A stretch of DNA of 64,000 nt from Desulfobacula sp. (GCF_030611305.1 NZ_JAUWQB010000001.1:37912-101911); one strand, 5' to 3'. Shown: positions 1 through 9,606, numbered from the stretch's first letter. A program made the numbers and translations. The notes: a model not told the origin generated them from the letters alone.

Positions 1-2
1 GC

Positions 3-770
3 AAAGCTGTTGTGTATCTGCCTAAAGGTTCCTCTTTAGCACGCTTAAAAGCAATAAAGCAATTTGGAGCTACGGCATCAATTGTAAATCAAAATTTCGA
101 TGATACGGTTATTTATGCTGAAAAGATGGCAAAAGAGAACGGGTGGATTTTGTTACAGGATACCTCATGGGCCGGGTACGGGGAAGTACCGATACATATT
201 ATGCAAGGTTATTTCACGTTGATAACTGAATTTCTTTACCAGGCACAAGAAATATGGCCAACACATGTTTTTTTACAAGCGGGTGTCGGGTCTTTTGCTG
301 CGGCCATTTTAGCCTGCTTATGCAGTTTCACTAATAAAACGACACCAATATTTGTAATAGTTGAACCTCACGGTGCACCCTGTCTCTATGAGTCGATTAA
401 ATTGTGTGATGGTGAGCCTTTTAAGGTGAAGGGTGATTTGCCGACTATTATGGCTGGTCTTGCTTGTGGTGAGCCCAGCCATATAGGGTTGCGAATACTA
501 AACGCTGCTGCAAGTGCTTTTATTAAATGTTCAGATGATGTGGCTCGGCGGGGAATGAGGGTTCTTGGAAACCCTTTGGCCGGTGACCAGGCTATTATAT
601 CAGGTGAGTCTGGTGCTGTAACTCTTGGACTGGTTTACGAACTATTTTCCAATAAGCGGCATGGCAATTTAAAAGATGACCTGTGCATAACGGGCAATTC
701 TAAAATATTACTATTTTCGACAGAGGGAGATACTGACCCAGAGGCTTATCGTGAGGTTGTCTGGTCTTAA
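3..770 (+). CDS. dpaL: Diaminopropionate ammonia-lyase, 3' part (5' end outside window)
   Basis: This is a PLP-dependent fold-type II lyase. The family converts 2,3-diaminopropionate to pyruvate and two ammonia. The reading frame is open from the first bases, and the segment KAVVYLPKGSS precedes any start codon, so the gene begins upstream. About 255 residues of a roughly 400-residue family are present. The PLP-binding lysine should lie in the missing part. Visible are the glycine-rich phosphate-binding loop AGVGSFAAA and the C-terminal SGESGAVTLG segment. The stop is TAA, and the next gene is convergent. The alternative is another member of the threonine dehydratase-like superfamily, but the loop sequences fit DpaL best. 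Confidence 0.8.
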   Translation, partial: KAVVYLPKGSSLARLKAIKQFGATASIVNQNFDDTVIYAEKMAKENGWILLQDTSWAGYGEVPIHIMQGYFTLITEFLYQAQEIWPTHVFLQAGVGSFAAAILACLCSFTNKTTPIFVIVEPHGAPCLYESIKLCDGEPFKVKGDLPTIMAGLACGEPSHIGLRILNAAASAFIKCSDDVARRGMRVLGNPLAGDQAIISGESGAVTLGLVYELFSNKRHGNLKDDLCITGNSKILLFSTEGDTDPEAYREVVWS

Positions 771-801
771 CGGAGATGGCAGAAATATTTCAAAGGGGTC
801 A

Positions 802-2085
802 CTATTGGCGTATCCACCTTCTGCCTGCAATCATATAGACAAGAACAGACCCCAGAATCAGATATCCAAACATCTCGGCATTTTTTGTTTTGAAAATAAA
901 AGAAAGTATAAGGATAATTGCTGAACTGATCAGAAAAAATACGGGTTTAGGGATCTGCTTGAGGATCACCCGTCCAAAATGGACAAAACGAATATGACTC
1001 ACCATTAAGCTGACAGAGACACTGGTCAGTCCCCACAATATGCCCGGAGTTGCAATAAGAGATGCACCCAGAACGATCAACGCTCCCGCAGGACTTGGAA
1101 GCCCGTTGAATATACCTTCAGGCAGGTCGGTCCGGGTTTTATCCATCGCAATAAACCGGATGAGGCGAAAAGCAACCCCGATAATAAAGACACCACCGAC
1201 AACCCATGCCAGTGAACCGCCTATTTGCACAATCACATAGGCTGGCGCCAGTCCAAAGCTGACAAAATCAGCAATATCATCCAGATAAGGACCATATTTG
1301 GTTCCGCCATGCTTTAGAGCCATTCGTCCATCAAACAAGTCAAACAACTGCCCGGTGATGATGATACAAATTGCCCAGGCAAAATGATGATGATGGGTCA
1401 GGATAAGGCTGGTTACACCACAACCAAAATTAAGCACGGAAAGGATATCTGCATAGAGCCGGTTGGGAATAAATTTAAAGACCACAGATGCGGAAGAAAG
1501 TACAATGCAGGCGATGAGCACTTCATCGGTAATGTTTATGAATTCCGGGTTTTTATCCATCAATGCACATAAAATAACAAGGCCAAAGCAGATGATGGCC
1601 TTTATTTTTCCAAAATTATTGGCAGCCCCGGAGAATTTGATCCAGGTCAAAATCCGCCGGGCAAAAAACTGGCCCACAAATTCAATGGTCACAAGGACCC
1701 ATATCAATTCTATTGATATAATTCCTGCATAGGCAAATCCAATCAATGGCGGCAAATAGGTCAATTTATCACACATGGGATCCAGCCATTCTCCCCAGAG
1801 GGACGAAAGATTGCATCCTCTTGCCACAACACCGTCAGCCCCATCAAGGATTGCTGAAAAGGTAAATATAAATATAGCAACGGATTGATAAGGGGTAAAA
1901 AAGTAGAGGATAAATCCAAAGGCAGCCATGGCTGTTCGCCAGTAGCAGATTGAGTTCGGGTGCAAAAGCCATTGGTGTGACATGATGTAGTCGCGCATAG
2001 ATTGCTTTTTAACAGCCCGGGAAAACCATAAGAAAAAAGCAGTTCCAATAGCAGCGGAAACAGCAATAACAAAAAATCTTTCCAT
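802..2085 (-). CDS. Two-domain CDP-alcohol phosphatidyltransferase
   Basis: A polytopic membrane protein that should transfer a phosphatidyl group from a CDP-lipid to an alcohol in phospholipid synthesis. It carries two CDP-alcohol phosphotransferase domains in one chain. The first has a complete motif, DGVVAR-x8-G-x3-D-x3-D (residues about 84-106). The second has DGRMAL..GPYLDDIAD (about 252-273), which lacks the usual Arg and is one residue shorter before the Gly. The second resembles phosphatidylserine synthase-type domains (SFGLAP follows). The start is ambiguous: TTG at 2142, ATG at 2130, or ATG at 2085. I prefer 2085 because a strong AAAGGAGG lies upstream, although the spacing is long. 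It is divergent from the ydbH operon. The substrate is unknown. Confidence 0.8.
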   Translation of the reverse strand: MERFFVIAVSAAIGTAFFLWFSRAVKKQSMRDYIMSHQWLLHPNSICYWRTAMAAFGFILYFFTPYQSVAIFIFTFSAILDGADGVVARGCNLSSLWGEWLDPMCDKLTYLPPLIGFAYAGIISIELIWVLVTIEFVGQFFARRILTWIKFSGAANNFGKIKAIICFGLVILCALMDKNPEFINITDEVLIACIVLSSASVVFKFIPNRLYADILSVLNFGCGVTSLILTHHHHFAWAICIIITGQLFDLFDGRMALKHGGTKYGPYLDDIADFVSFGLAPAYVIVQIGGSLAWVVGGVFIIGVAFRLIRFIAMDKTRTDLPEGIFNGLPSPAGALIVLGASLIATPGILWGLTSVSVSLMVSHIRFVHFGRVILKQIPKPVFFLISSAIILILSFIFKTKNAEMFGYLILGSVLVYMIAGRRWIRQ

Positions 2086-2190
2086 TTTTTGGCAACAGCC
2101 TCCTTTTTTTAGTTCCTGTCTATTTATCATTTTAGCCGTCAATAGTCCATCATCTAAGAAGAACTCAAAAAGAAAAATGAATCATTCGGA

Positions 2191-4611
2191 ATGTTCAAAA
2201 TGCTTTTTAAAAAATTCATAAAAATAATCGTCTGGCTTTGTCTGGTTTTTACGCTTGTCTGCCTTTTGGCGTTCATCAGTCTTCCCGGTATTGTGGAGTC
2301 ACAGATCGAAAAGAGACTGCCTCAATTTTTAAATCCAAATGATGTTGAGTTTGATATCCAAAAGATAGGGCTTTTCAATACATTTGTTTCCAAAATTCGT
2401 GTCAATAAAGGGATTTCAATTGATTCGATAAATATTGATTATGATATTAAAAAGTTGCCGTCTATTCATCTTAGTAAGGTGACCATATCAGGATTAAGTG
2501 TTCATGCGAGCCTTGATGAAAATAATCAAATTAAAATTCAGGGATTGGAATTTCCCAAGACATCAAAAGATAAAATCGGGCAACCTGATTTGTCTGATCT
2601 GTTCTTTTTACCTGAAAAAGTTGTCTTGCAGAATGGTAAAATAATCTTACGTACAGTGGATGATGAATTTTTAATTCCTTTTGATGTGTTATCTACCATC
2701 AGCTCAAAGAATGGAAAAATAGTCGCCCGGACCCTGGTGTATCCTTTTGGAGAAAAAATCAGCACCCTTGTCACTTATGACATGAATAAGGGCATAGAGT
2801 TCTTAAAGATTGAAGGGGAATCCTTTGATTTAGGGCATATTGACCCGTTTCTTTCAAAAAAAACCCAAAAGATACAATTAAAGGGACCGGTTGATTTCAT
2901 TCTGGAAACATCTTCACCTCAAAAAAAATGGAACATAAATGTTTCTCAAATCGGGTTTGTTCAACCTATTGAGGCGGCCATTCAAGATTTGTCCACGACT
3001 CTTCTGATAGACCATCAGAAGATAAGCGCCAGCGGCACCTTTGGCATAATTCATTCGCTGCATCCAGTAACATTTAATGCCCGGTTCAGCGGTACTTCGT
3101 CAAAAAGCAAAGGGAAAATAACCCTGGGTTTGAAAGAAGGCCGTATTGAAAATCAAAAAGAGGTTCTTCTTTTTGGCGATACAAAAATAACCTCGGATAT
3201 TGTCGCAGATTTTACCGATCGCGGAAAAGGATTGAACTTAAAATGGGCATTAACTGCAAATAACATCAGTATAAAATCAGAGTCAATGGCGTCATCATTT
3301 CCTCTTGCAGGTGTTTCAGGGTGGTTCCGTCTCAACAAAAACAACAGGCCGTCCCTTGGCATGATATTAAAAGCTTCTGACGGAAAAATAACATCCTCGG
3401 AATTTAAGACAAAAGCTGCAGGCATTAACATTGAAATCCCGGTTTCTTATCCGAATACCAAAAGCAAATTATATGGAAAGTATTCTGTCCCGAATATTTC
3501 ATACAATAATCAATATAACTTCAGCACAAATGGTAAAATTCTTCAAACAGGTTCAAAAGAATTCCAGATCACCGGGGGGGCAACCTTTAAAACACTGCCG
3601 GATTTAAAAGCCCAGTTTAAATCAATCATCGGGTTTGAAAAAGGGCTTCGTGCATCTCTGGATTTTAAAACAAATCCTGTCAAATTAAATTATGCAGATA
3701 TTGAAAAATTGATCCCGCAAAAACTTCAAGCCGCAGATATTGAGGTGACCGTTTCTGCTAAAGGGCAGGCCAGTTATATTAATCATCAACTAAAAACTTC
3801 CATGCGGATTAAGATAAATAATGGGGGAATCTCGATGCCGGATGTTAATTTCAGCGTGTCCGGGATCAACACCACAGTCGATTTTAATGATCTGCTGGTG
3901 CTGGAAAGTGTTCCTGGGCAGATTTTAACGATTGATGCAATTAAAGTAAATAAAATCAAAATAGATGATGCAAAAGTTCGATTCAGCATAGAAGATGCCA
4001 GAACCCTTCTTGTCGAAAATATACGGTTTAAGTGGTGCAACGGACTTGTTTCAACGGAATCCATCCGGTTCCCTCAAGACAATAATACGTATTCTCTGAA
4101 CCTCTATTGTGATCGGTTGGAACTGGCACAACTCTTAAAACAGATGGGGGCGTTTCATTCTGAAGGAACCGGCACATTGAACGGCCGGATTCCCGTGATT
4201 TATTCTGAGGGCAATATTTCGTTTGACAATGGATTCTTGTTTTCAACCCCGGGCAGCGGTGGAAAAATTGTTATTGAAAATTCAGACATGATAACCGCAG
4301 GTATCCCAATGGATGATCCGCAGTTTGCACAACTTGATCTTGCCCAGGAAGCGTTAAGGGATTTTGATTACAAATGGGCAAAATTAATATTCAACACCTT
4401 TGAAGACATCCTTTATGTGAATATGGAGCTTGATGGAAAACCTTCTAAACTCCTGCCCTTTGAGTACCGGAAAGAGCTGGGAGGATTTGTCAGGGTGGAT
4501 GCGTCAAGTCCGGGATCACACTTTCAGGGAATAAAACTTGATGTGAATTTAAAACTTCCCTTTAATGAAGTGATGAAATTTGGTAATAAATTAAAATCAA
4601 TCTTAAATTAA
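2191..4611 (+). CDS. ydbH: YdbH-like AsmA-family intermembrane phospholipid transport protein
   Basis: A large envelope protein of the AsmA/TamB-like group. In E. coli, YdbH is one of three redundant bridge proteins (with TamB and YhdP) thought to carry phospholipids from the inner to the outer membrane. The 806 residues begin with an inner-membrane anchor (about residues 8-31). A long beta-rich periplasmic part follows, ending in a region that fits the YdbH C-terminal domain. It heads an operon: 13 bp later comes a YnbE-like lipoprotein, then a YdbL-like protein. That exact gene trio strongly supports the call. An in-frame ATG at 2200 is an alternative start. Confidence 0.85.
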   Translation: MFKMLFKKFIKIIVWLCLVFTLVCLLAFISLPGIVESQIEKRLPQFLNPNDVEFDIQKIGLFNTFVSKIRVNKGISIDSINIDYDIKKLPSIHLSKVTISGLSVHASLDENNQIKIQGLEFPKTSKDKIGQPDLSDLFFLPEKVVLQNGKIILRTVDDEFLIPFDVLSTISSKNGKIVARTLVYPFGEKISTLVTYDMNKGIEFLKIEGESFDLGHIDPFLSKKTQKIQLKGPVDFILETSSPQKKWNINVSQIGFVQPIEAAIQDLSTTLLIDHQKISASGTFGIIHSLHPVTFNARFSGTSSKSKGKITLGLKEGRIENQKEVLLFGDTKITSDIVADFTDRGKGLNLKWALTANNISIKSESMASSFPLAGVSGWFRLNKNNRPSLGMILKASDGKITSSEFKTKAAGINIEIPVSYPNTKSKLYGKYSVPNISYNNQYNFSTNGKILQTGSKEFQITGGATFKTLPDLKAQFKSIIGFEKGLRASLDFKTNPVKLNYADIEKLIPQKLQAADIEVTVSAKGQASYINHQLKTSMRIKINNGGISMPDVNFSVSGINTTVDFNDLLVLESVPGQILTIDAIKVNKIKIDDAKVRFSIEDARTLLVENIRFKWCNGLVSTESIRFPQDNNTYSLNLYCDRLELAQLLKQMGAFHSEGTGTLNGRIPVIYSEGNISFDNGFLFSTPGSGGKIVIENSDMITAGIPMDDPQFAQLDLAQEALRDFDYKWAKLIFNTFEDILYVNMELDGKPSKLLPFEYRKELGGFVRVDASSPGSHFQGIKLDVNLKLPFNEVMKFGNKLKSILN

Positions 4612-4624
4612 TAAAGGAGAGCAG

Positions 4625-4825
4625 ATGACCAGAAATTTATTTTTCATCGTATTGTTCCTTATTCTTTTTATTTTTGCAGGCTGCCAGTCAAGCCATCAAG
4701 TTGAAGTAAAGCCTGTTGAAATAAAACCTATCCATATCACCATTGATGTAAATATCAGGGTTGAAAAAGCCCTTGATGACTTTTTTGATGATCTTGAAGA
4801 CGCTGAAGACAAAATAAAAGAATAG
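4625..4825 (+). CDS. ynbE: YnbE-like outer-membrane lipoprotein
   Basis: A 66-residue lipoprotein. A hydrophobic signal peptide ends in a lipobox (IFAGCQ, Cys about residue 20), followed by a short acidic mature region (DDFFDDLEDAED). In E. coli, YnbE is the outer-membrane partner of YdbH and is thought to extend its beta-strand bridge. The gene sits between ydbH and ydbL with only a few bases on each side and has a clear AAAGGAG ribosome site. The identification rests on size, lipobox and gene order more than on sequence identity. Confidence 0.8.
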   Translation: MTRNLFFIVLFLILFIFAGCQSSHQVEVKPVEIKPIHITIDVNIRVEKALDDFFDDLEDAEDKIKE

Positions 4826-4833
4826 GAGGAAGT

Positions 4834-5205
4834 ATGAATATACGCAATGTTTTTAAAATACATGTTTTGATAATCGTGTGTCTGGTTGTTTCGTCCCAGT
4901 TTGCTCTTGCCGATGGAATTAAAGAGAGAATGAAACAGCGACTCCCCGTGATTGCCGATTTAAAAGCAAAAGGTATTATTGGAGAAGACAACAAAGGCTA
5001 TCTTGGATTTGTCACTGACACAAGGGTCCACGAAGGGGTTATCGCAGCTGATAATAAAGATAGAAAAATGATCTACAGCCATTTTGCAAAACAGCAGAAC
5101 ACCTCGCTGAATGTAGTTGAAAAAGTCCAGGCCAAACGAAAGGCCGAAAGGGCAAAACCGGGAGAATTTTTCCAAAATCCAGATGGTTCGTGGCATAAAA
5201 AGTAA
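4834..5205 (+). CDS. ydbL: YdbL family periplasmic protein (DUF1318)
   Basis: A 123-residue exported protein with a signal peptide ending near ALADG (residue about 27). The mature part contains the family's DLKAKGIIGEDNKGYLGFV-type core. In E. coli, YdbL modulates the YdbH-YnbE assembly in the periplasm. The ribosome site is AGGAGG and the gene starts 8 bp after ynbE, so the three genes should be one transcript. It ends in a basic tail (DGSWHKK). A GC-rich inverted repeat follows at 5224-5255. Confidence 0.8.
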   Translation: MNIRNVFKIHVLIIVCLVVSSQFALADGIKERMKQRLPVIADLKAKGIIGEDNKGYLGFVTDTRVHEGVIAADNKDRKMIYSHFAKQQNTSLNVVEKVQAKRKAERAKPGEFFQNPDGSWHKK

Positions 5206-5223
5206 ATCTTACAACCTGTTCCG

Positions 5224-5255
5224 TTCAGGCCGGACAGTTCCGGGCCCGGCCTGAA
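5224..5255 (+). terminator. Inverted repeat, possible terminator of ydbH-ynbE-ydbL
   Basis: A perfect 10-bp stem, TTCAGGCCGG / CCGGCCTGAA, with a 12-base loop. A T-rich stretch comes about 16 bases later rather than immediately. It may act as a weak intrinsic terminator, and its position right after the operon supports that. Confidence 0.45.
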
Positions 5256-5416
5256 TGAATTAAAATCGTTCCTTTTTGCCGTCCAAATCCTTACCCTTTT
5301 CAAGTTTAGATTTTGCAGTGGTCAATGAAAAGGGAATTGCATCTCACAGGGCTAAGGTAACGGTAGTAAGAAGTATATTGGCAGCATTATATGGTATGTA
5401 GAAAAAAGGAGATGTT

Positions 5417-7321
5417 TTGAATTCTTCAAGCTACGGTTGGTGGGGAAAAATTTTAAGAGTCGACCTTTCCTCAGAAACCATCACAGAAATTGACACTCAT
5501 CCGTATGCGGATCGGTTTTTAGGCGGACGAGGAATCGCTACCCGCCTTTATTGGGAATATGTCCCTGTCATGGCAAAGGCCTTTGATCCGGAAAATCATT
5601 TGATTTTCATGACAGGTCCATTGACGGCAACAGGTGCTCAAGGCGCATCACGGTTTGAAGTTGTGGGTAAATCACCTATGTTGATGCCGGAAGGCTTTTG
5701 CTACGGCAATATGGGCGGATATTGGGGGCCTGCATTAAAAAGAGCCGGCTTTGATGGACTGATGGTATTCGGAAAAGCTAATCGCCCTGTTTATTTATTC
5801 ATTTCAGATGGAAAAGCAACTCTTCAAGATGCAGCCGAAATTCATTTTGAGGGGGTTAAGCGGGTGGGGGAGTATTTAAAACAAAAACATGGTAAAAACA
5901 CACATTTCATTACCACTGGTCCGGCCGGGATGAACCTGTGCCGCAATGCCAATCTGATGACGGATAATGAGGGTAGTGCAACCGGTGGTTTTGGAGCGGT
6001 TTTGGGTGCTAAAAATTTAAAAGCCATCGCTGTGATAGGCACTCAATCTCCTCTGGTAAGTGATCCTGAGGCGTTAAAAGAGCTTAATCATTTGACAATA
6101 AAATTAAATCAGCGTGATACAACATTCAATCCATACCCACCGGATCAGATTTCCCGTAAAGGCAAGGCGTCTTGTTTCCAGTGTGGTCTGGACTGTATCA
6201 TGCGATCCACCTTTAAAACCAAATCGAATAAGGAGGTTGTTAGAAAGTGCCAATCCATATTTGTATACTTTCCATGGGTGATGGGACGTCCGGGGGAGCC
6301 AGCCGAAACTGCTCTGGATGCAACGGGACTTTGCAACGATCTATCTTTGTGTACCATGGAGATGGCCAATATCGTCCAGTGGATCAGCGCCGGTTACGAG
6401 GCAGGTTATCTGAACGACTCCCAGACCGGTCTTGAAATTGACAAACTGGGGGAGTGGGAGTTTTTTGAAAATCTCTGTAATATGATCGCTTATCGACAGG
6501 GATTTGGTGATCTTCTGGCTGAAGGACTCTTGAGGGCTGGAGAAACCCTCGGCACAGAAGCCCAAAAACTTTTTGCCAATGAAGTTGCAGGCGTTGGCGA
6601 TGGCGCCACCTATTCGGCAAGAGAATATTTGATGAACGGTTTGCTGTATGCCTTTGAACCCCGGCAGCCCATTGCCATGCTGCATGAGATCAGCAGGATT
6701 ATCGGTTACTGGGTCATGAACTTGCAATATCCCGGATCAACACCGGTTTCTGCGGATGTGTACCGAGCTGCTGCAGCCAAATTCTGGTGCCATGACAAGG
6801 CCTGGGACCTGAATACCCATGAAGGCAAAGCCATAGCTGCCTCACGTATCATAGATCGTACCTATGTTAAGGACAGCCTGGGCCTGTGTGATTCCTGCTG
6901 GCCATTGATGTTTTCAAACCATACGGAAGATAAAGTGGGCGATACAACCTTGGAGGCCCGCATATTTAATGCAGTAACCGGAAAAGATCTGGATGAGAAT
7001 GCTCTGCACAAATTTGGTGAAATTATTTTTAATCAACAGCGTGCCATTCTTTTGCGGGAAGGCTGGGACCCAAAAACAGATGATACGGTTGCGGAATTCA
7101 ATTTCACTGATCCGGTTCAATCCGTTTTTATGAACCCCGATGTGCTTGTACCCGGCGAAGGTGATACCATTTTGAGCCGTAAAGGCCAAACCTTGGACCG
7201 GGAAGTCTTCAAAAAAATGCGGGATGAATTCTATCAATTACGAGGGTGGAATCCCGAAACCGGCTATCCAACAGCAGAAAAACTTTTTGAACTGGGGCTT
7301 TCGGACCTTAGCAACATTTAA
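5417..7321 (+). CDS. Tungsten-dependent aldehyde:ferredoxin oxidoreductase family protein (AOR 1)
   Basis: A 634-residue AOR-family enzyme. The family uses a tungsten or molybdenum bis-pterin and one 4Fe-4S cluster for low-potential oxidation of aldehydes, or reduction of acids or aromatic acyl-CoA in relatives. Cluster ligands are visible as C253-x2-C256-x3-C260, with a late Cys pair at 491/494. Conserved N-terminal motifs (GKILRVDLS, FLGGRG, FMTGPLT) are present. The start is TTG, fixed by AAGGAG just upstream; the nearby ATG at 5412 is out of frame and stops at once. Two radical SAM genes follow closely. The true substrate is unknown. It is clearly diverged from AOR 2 at 15.4-17.3 kb, and a BamB-like role cannot be excluded. 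Confidence 0.85.
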   Translation: MNSSSYGWWGKILRVDLSSETITEIDTHPYADRFLGGRGIATRLYWEYVPVMAKAFDPENHLIFMTGPLTATGAQGASRFEVVGKSPMLMPEGFCYGNMGGYWGPALKRAGFDGLMVFGKANRPVYLFISDGKATLQDAAEIHFEGVKRVGEYLKQKHGKNTHFITTGPAGMNLCRNANLMTDNEGSATGGFGAVLGAKNLKAIAVIGTQSPLVSDPEALKELNHLTIKLNQRDTTFNPYPPDQISRKGKASCFQCGLDCIMRSTFKTKSNKEVVRKCQSIFVYFPWVMGRPGEPAETALDATGLCNDLSLCTMEMANIVQWISAGYEAGYLNDSQTGLEIDKLGEWEFFENLCNMIAYRQGFGDLLAEGLLRAGETLGTEAQKLFANEVAGVGDGATYSAREYLMNGLLYAFEPRQPIAMLHEISRIIGYWVMNLQYPGSTPVSADVYRAAAAKFWCHDKAWDLNTHEGKAIAASRIIDRTYVKDSLGLCDSCWPLMFSNHTEDKVGDTTLEARIFNAVTGKDLDENALHKFGEIIFNQQRAILLREGWDPKTDDTVAEFNFTDPVQSVFMNPDVLVPGEGDTILSRKGQTLDREVFKKMRDEFYQLRGWNPETGYPTAEKLFELGLSDLSNI

Positions 7322-7386
7322 CAACCTAAATTATGAGAAAACTATAACACACCCAGATATATTAAAAACGAATGGGTTCTATTCTT

Positions 7387-8667
7387 ATGAAGGTTCTATT
7401 AGTATCTGCCAATACAGAAATGATCAATATGCCCGTGCTGCCTTTGGGAATGGCTTTTGTGGCCAGAGCAACAGAAGATGCCGGTCACGAGGTGTCACAA
7501 ATTAACCTGATGGCAGAACCAGAAGCGCTGAAAACGTTAGCCGCGCGCATTCAAAAGGTTCAACCTGATATAATCGGTATATCAGTCAGAAATATTGATG
7601 ATCAGGTTTCTGCTCAGCCTCGGTTTCTTCTCGATCCAGTGAAAAAGATCGTTTCTGTGTGCAGGCAGAACTCTGAGGCCAAGATAGTTCTCGGTGGTGC
7701 CGGCTACAGCATTTTTCCCCGGCACGCATTAACATATCTTGCTGCAGACATGGGTATCCAGGGGGAGGGCGAACAATCTTTTGTCACTCTTCTGGACAGG
7801 TTAAAAAACGATGATGATTTATCAAATATTCCCGGCCTGTATCATGCCGAGCAAGGCATTGGCAACCCTCCTTCTACTTTCAAGGAAATTGATCAGAATC
7901 CTTTTCCTCAACCTGGCAAGCATATCTTTGCCTTGGAACATATTGGAGATGAGATCATCTGGTTGCCGTTTCAAACCCGCAGGGGCTGCCCTTTAGACTG
8001 TAGCTATTGTTCAACCCCATTGATCGAAGGAAAAATCACCCGCAAGCGTGCTCCAAGTCGAATCATCGAGGCATTGACCGCTTACGTGTCTGCCGGATTT
8101 GATCATTTCTTTTTTGTGGATAACACTTTCAACCTGCCGTCCGGTTATTCAAAAGACCTTTGCGATCAAATGATCCAATCAGGTTTGAATATTACCTGGA
8201 GAGGTATTCTCTATCCCTGGAAACTGGAAGAAGAACTCGTAACTAAGATGGCAAGATCCGGTTGCGTAGAGGTTAGCCTTGGATTAGAAAGCGGTTCGGA
8301 TATCATACTGAAAAAGATGAATAAGCAGTACCGTATAGTAGATATACGCCGTGCTTCAGATCTGCTGAAAAAATGCGATATCCGCCGGATGGGATTCCTT
8401 CTTTTGGGCGGTCCAGGTGAAACCCGGCAAACTGTGCTGGAAAGTCTCGAATTTGTGGATTCTCTTGCATTGGAAATGGTCAAAGTGACCATCGGCCTTC
8501 GAATTTATCCGGGTACCGGGTTGGCCTCCCATGCAAGACAGATTGGAAAAATATCATCTGATGACAACCTCCTGCTTCCTAAGTTCTTTATTGAAAATGG
8601 AATGGAGGCATGGATTCGAAAAACGGTTGAAGTATGGATGAAAGACAGGCCCAACTGGATTCAATAA
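7387..8667 (+). CDS. Radical SAM protein with N-terminal cobalamin-binding-like domain
   Basis: An enzyme of the class that combines an N-terminal B12-binding-like Rossmann domain (about residues 1-135) with a radical SAM domain. The cluster motif is CPLDCSYC (CxxxCxxC), preceded by QTRRG. LGLESGSD and LLLGGPGET further on are typical of this superfamily. I do not see the DxHxxG cobalamin-ligand motif, so base-off B12 binding is doubtful. I chose the ATG at 7387 (MKVLLVSAN), because the family usually begins there; an in-frame ATG at 7372 would add five residues. It lies 65 bp after the AOR gene and 30 bp before the next radical SAM gene, so it is probably co-transcribed. The reaction is unknown. 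Confidence 0.8.
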   Translation: MKVLLVSANTEMINMPVLPLGMAFVARATEDAGHEVSQINLMAEPEALKTLAARIQKVQPDIIGISVRNIDDQVSAQPRFLLDPVKKIVSVCRQNSEAKIVLGGAGYSIFPRHALTYLAADMGIQGEGEQSFVTLLDRLKNDDDLSNIPGLYHAEQGIGNPPSTFKEIDQNPFPQPGKHIFALEHIGDEIIWLPFQTRRGCPLDCSYCSTPLIEGKITRKRAPSRIIEALTAYVSAGFDHFFFVDNTFNLPSGYSKDLCDQMIQSGLNITWRGILYPWKLEEELVTKMARSGCVEVSLGLESGSDIILKKMNKQYRIVDIRRASDLLKKCDIRRMGFLLLGGPGETRQTVLESLEFVDSLALEMVKVTIGLRIYPGTGLASHARQIGKISSDDNLLLPKFFIENGMEAWIRKTVEVWMKDRPNWIQ

Positions 8668-8697
8668 TACAAATAGTACGCCATCAAATTTAATTAA

Positions 8698-9606
8698 ATG
8701 AATACCTGCATTCCCAAATATATCAAGGCAAAACAGAAGGGCTGGTTATTGAAAAAAATTAAACAATCCTCAGCTCTTTTGACCTCGTGTACTTTGTGTC
8801 CAAGGCAGTGCAGGGTGGATCGGACAAGACAAGAAAAAGGATATTGTTCAACAGGGAAAAATGCGGTTGTATCAAGCTTTGCACCTCATTTTGGTGAAGA
8901 ACCGCAACTGGTTGGTAATAAAGGTTCAGGAACCATTTTTTTCTCCCATTGCAATTTGAAATGCATTTTTTGCCAAAATTATGACATCAGTGTTCAAGGC
9001 ATGGGGCAGGAGGCTGATGATGAGCAAATCGCATCTATCATGCTGTATCTGCAAAAGAAAGGGTGCCACAATATCAACCTTGTTACCCCCAGTCATGTGG
9101 TTCCACAGATTTTAAAAGCATTGGATATAGCAGTCGGTTACGGATTGAATATCCCGCTGGTTTACAATTGTTCGGGGTATGAAAGCATTGATACCCTGCG
9201 TATTTTAAAAGATATCATTGATATTTACATGCCGGATTTTAAATTTTGGGACCCTGAGATTTCCAAATTATGCTGTCATGCCCGGGATTACCCTCAGACA
9301 GCAAGGAAAGCAATCAAGGAAATGGTTGATCAGGTGGGGGATTTAAAAGTGGATAAGACCGGCATTGCTTGTTCAGGGCTTATGGTCAGGCATCTTGTCA
9401 TGCCGGGAAACCTGGAGGGGACCTATCATATTTTAAAATTCCTTAAAGAAAAAGTATCCCCCCATACCCATGTTAATATCATGTCCCAATACCGCCCCAT
9501 GGGAGATGCCTGCAGGGTCAAAGAGCTTTCAAGACCGGTGACGCCTGAAGAGTTCAGAAAAGCAGTGTACATGGCCAAAAATTTCAATCTGGAAATTATC
9601 CATTGA
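8698..9606 (+). CDS. PflX-like radical SAM protein (pyruvate formate-lyase activase-related)
   Basis: A 302-residue radical SAM protein of the PflX type (COG1313-like). The cluster motif is CNLKCIFC (CxxxCxxC), followed by QNYDIS, and an N-terminal pair of CxxC-type motifs (CTLCPRQC) precedes it. These activase-like proteins are widespread, but their targets are unknown. There is no formate-lyase-type glycyl radical enzyme in the window, so this is not a simple activase pair. It appears to be the last gene of the AOR 1 operon. A TTGACA hexamer, candidate promoter for the nickel genes, overlaps its stop codon. Confidence 0.8.
   Translation: MNTCIPKYIKAKQKGWLLKKIKQSSALLTSCTLCPRQCRVDRTRQEKGYCSTGKNAVVSSFAPHFGEEPQLVGNKGSGTIFFSHCNLKCIFCQNYDISVQGMGQEADDEQIASIMLYLQKKGCHNINLVTPSHVVPQILKALDIAVGYGLNIPLVYNCSGYESIDTLRILKDIIDIYMPDFKFWDPEISKLCCHARDYPQTARKAIKEMVDQVGDLKVDKTGIACSGLMVRHLVMPGNLEGTYHILKFLKEKVSPHTHVNIMSQYRPMGDACRVKELSRPVTPEEFRKAVYMAKNFNLEIIH

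Noticed and set aside
1040..1240. Frames on the strand opposite the CDP-alcohol phosphatidyltransferase
   Set aside because: Low-complexity antisense translations; the minus-strand gene has full family motifs.
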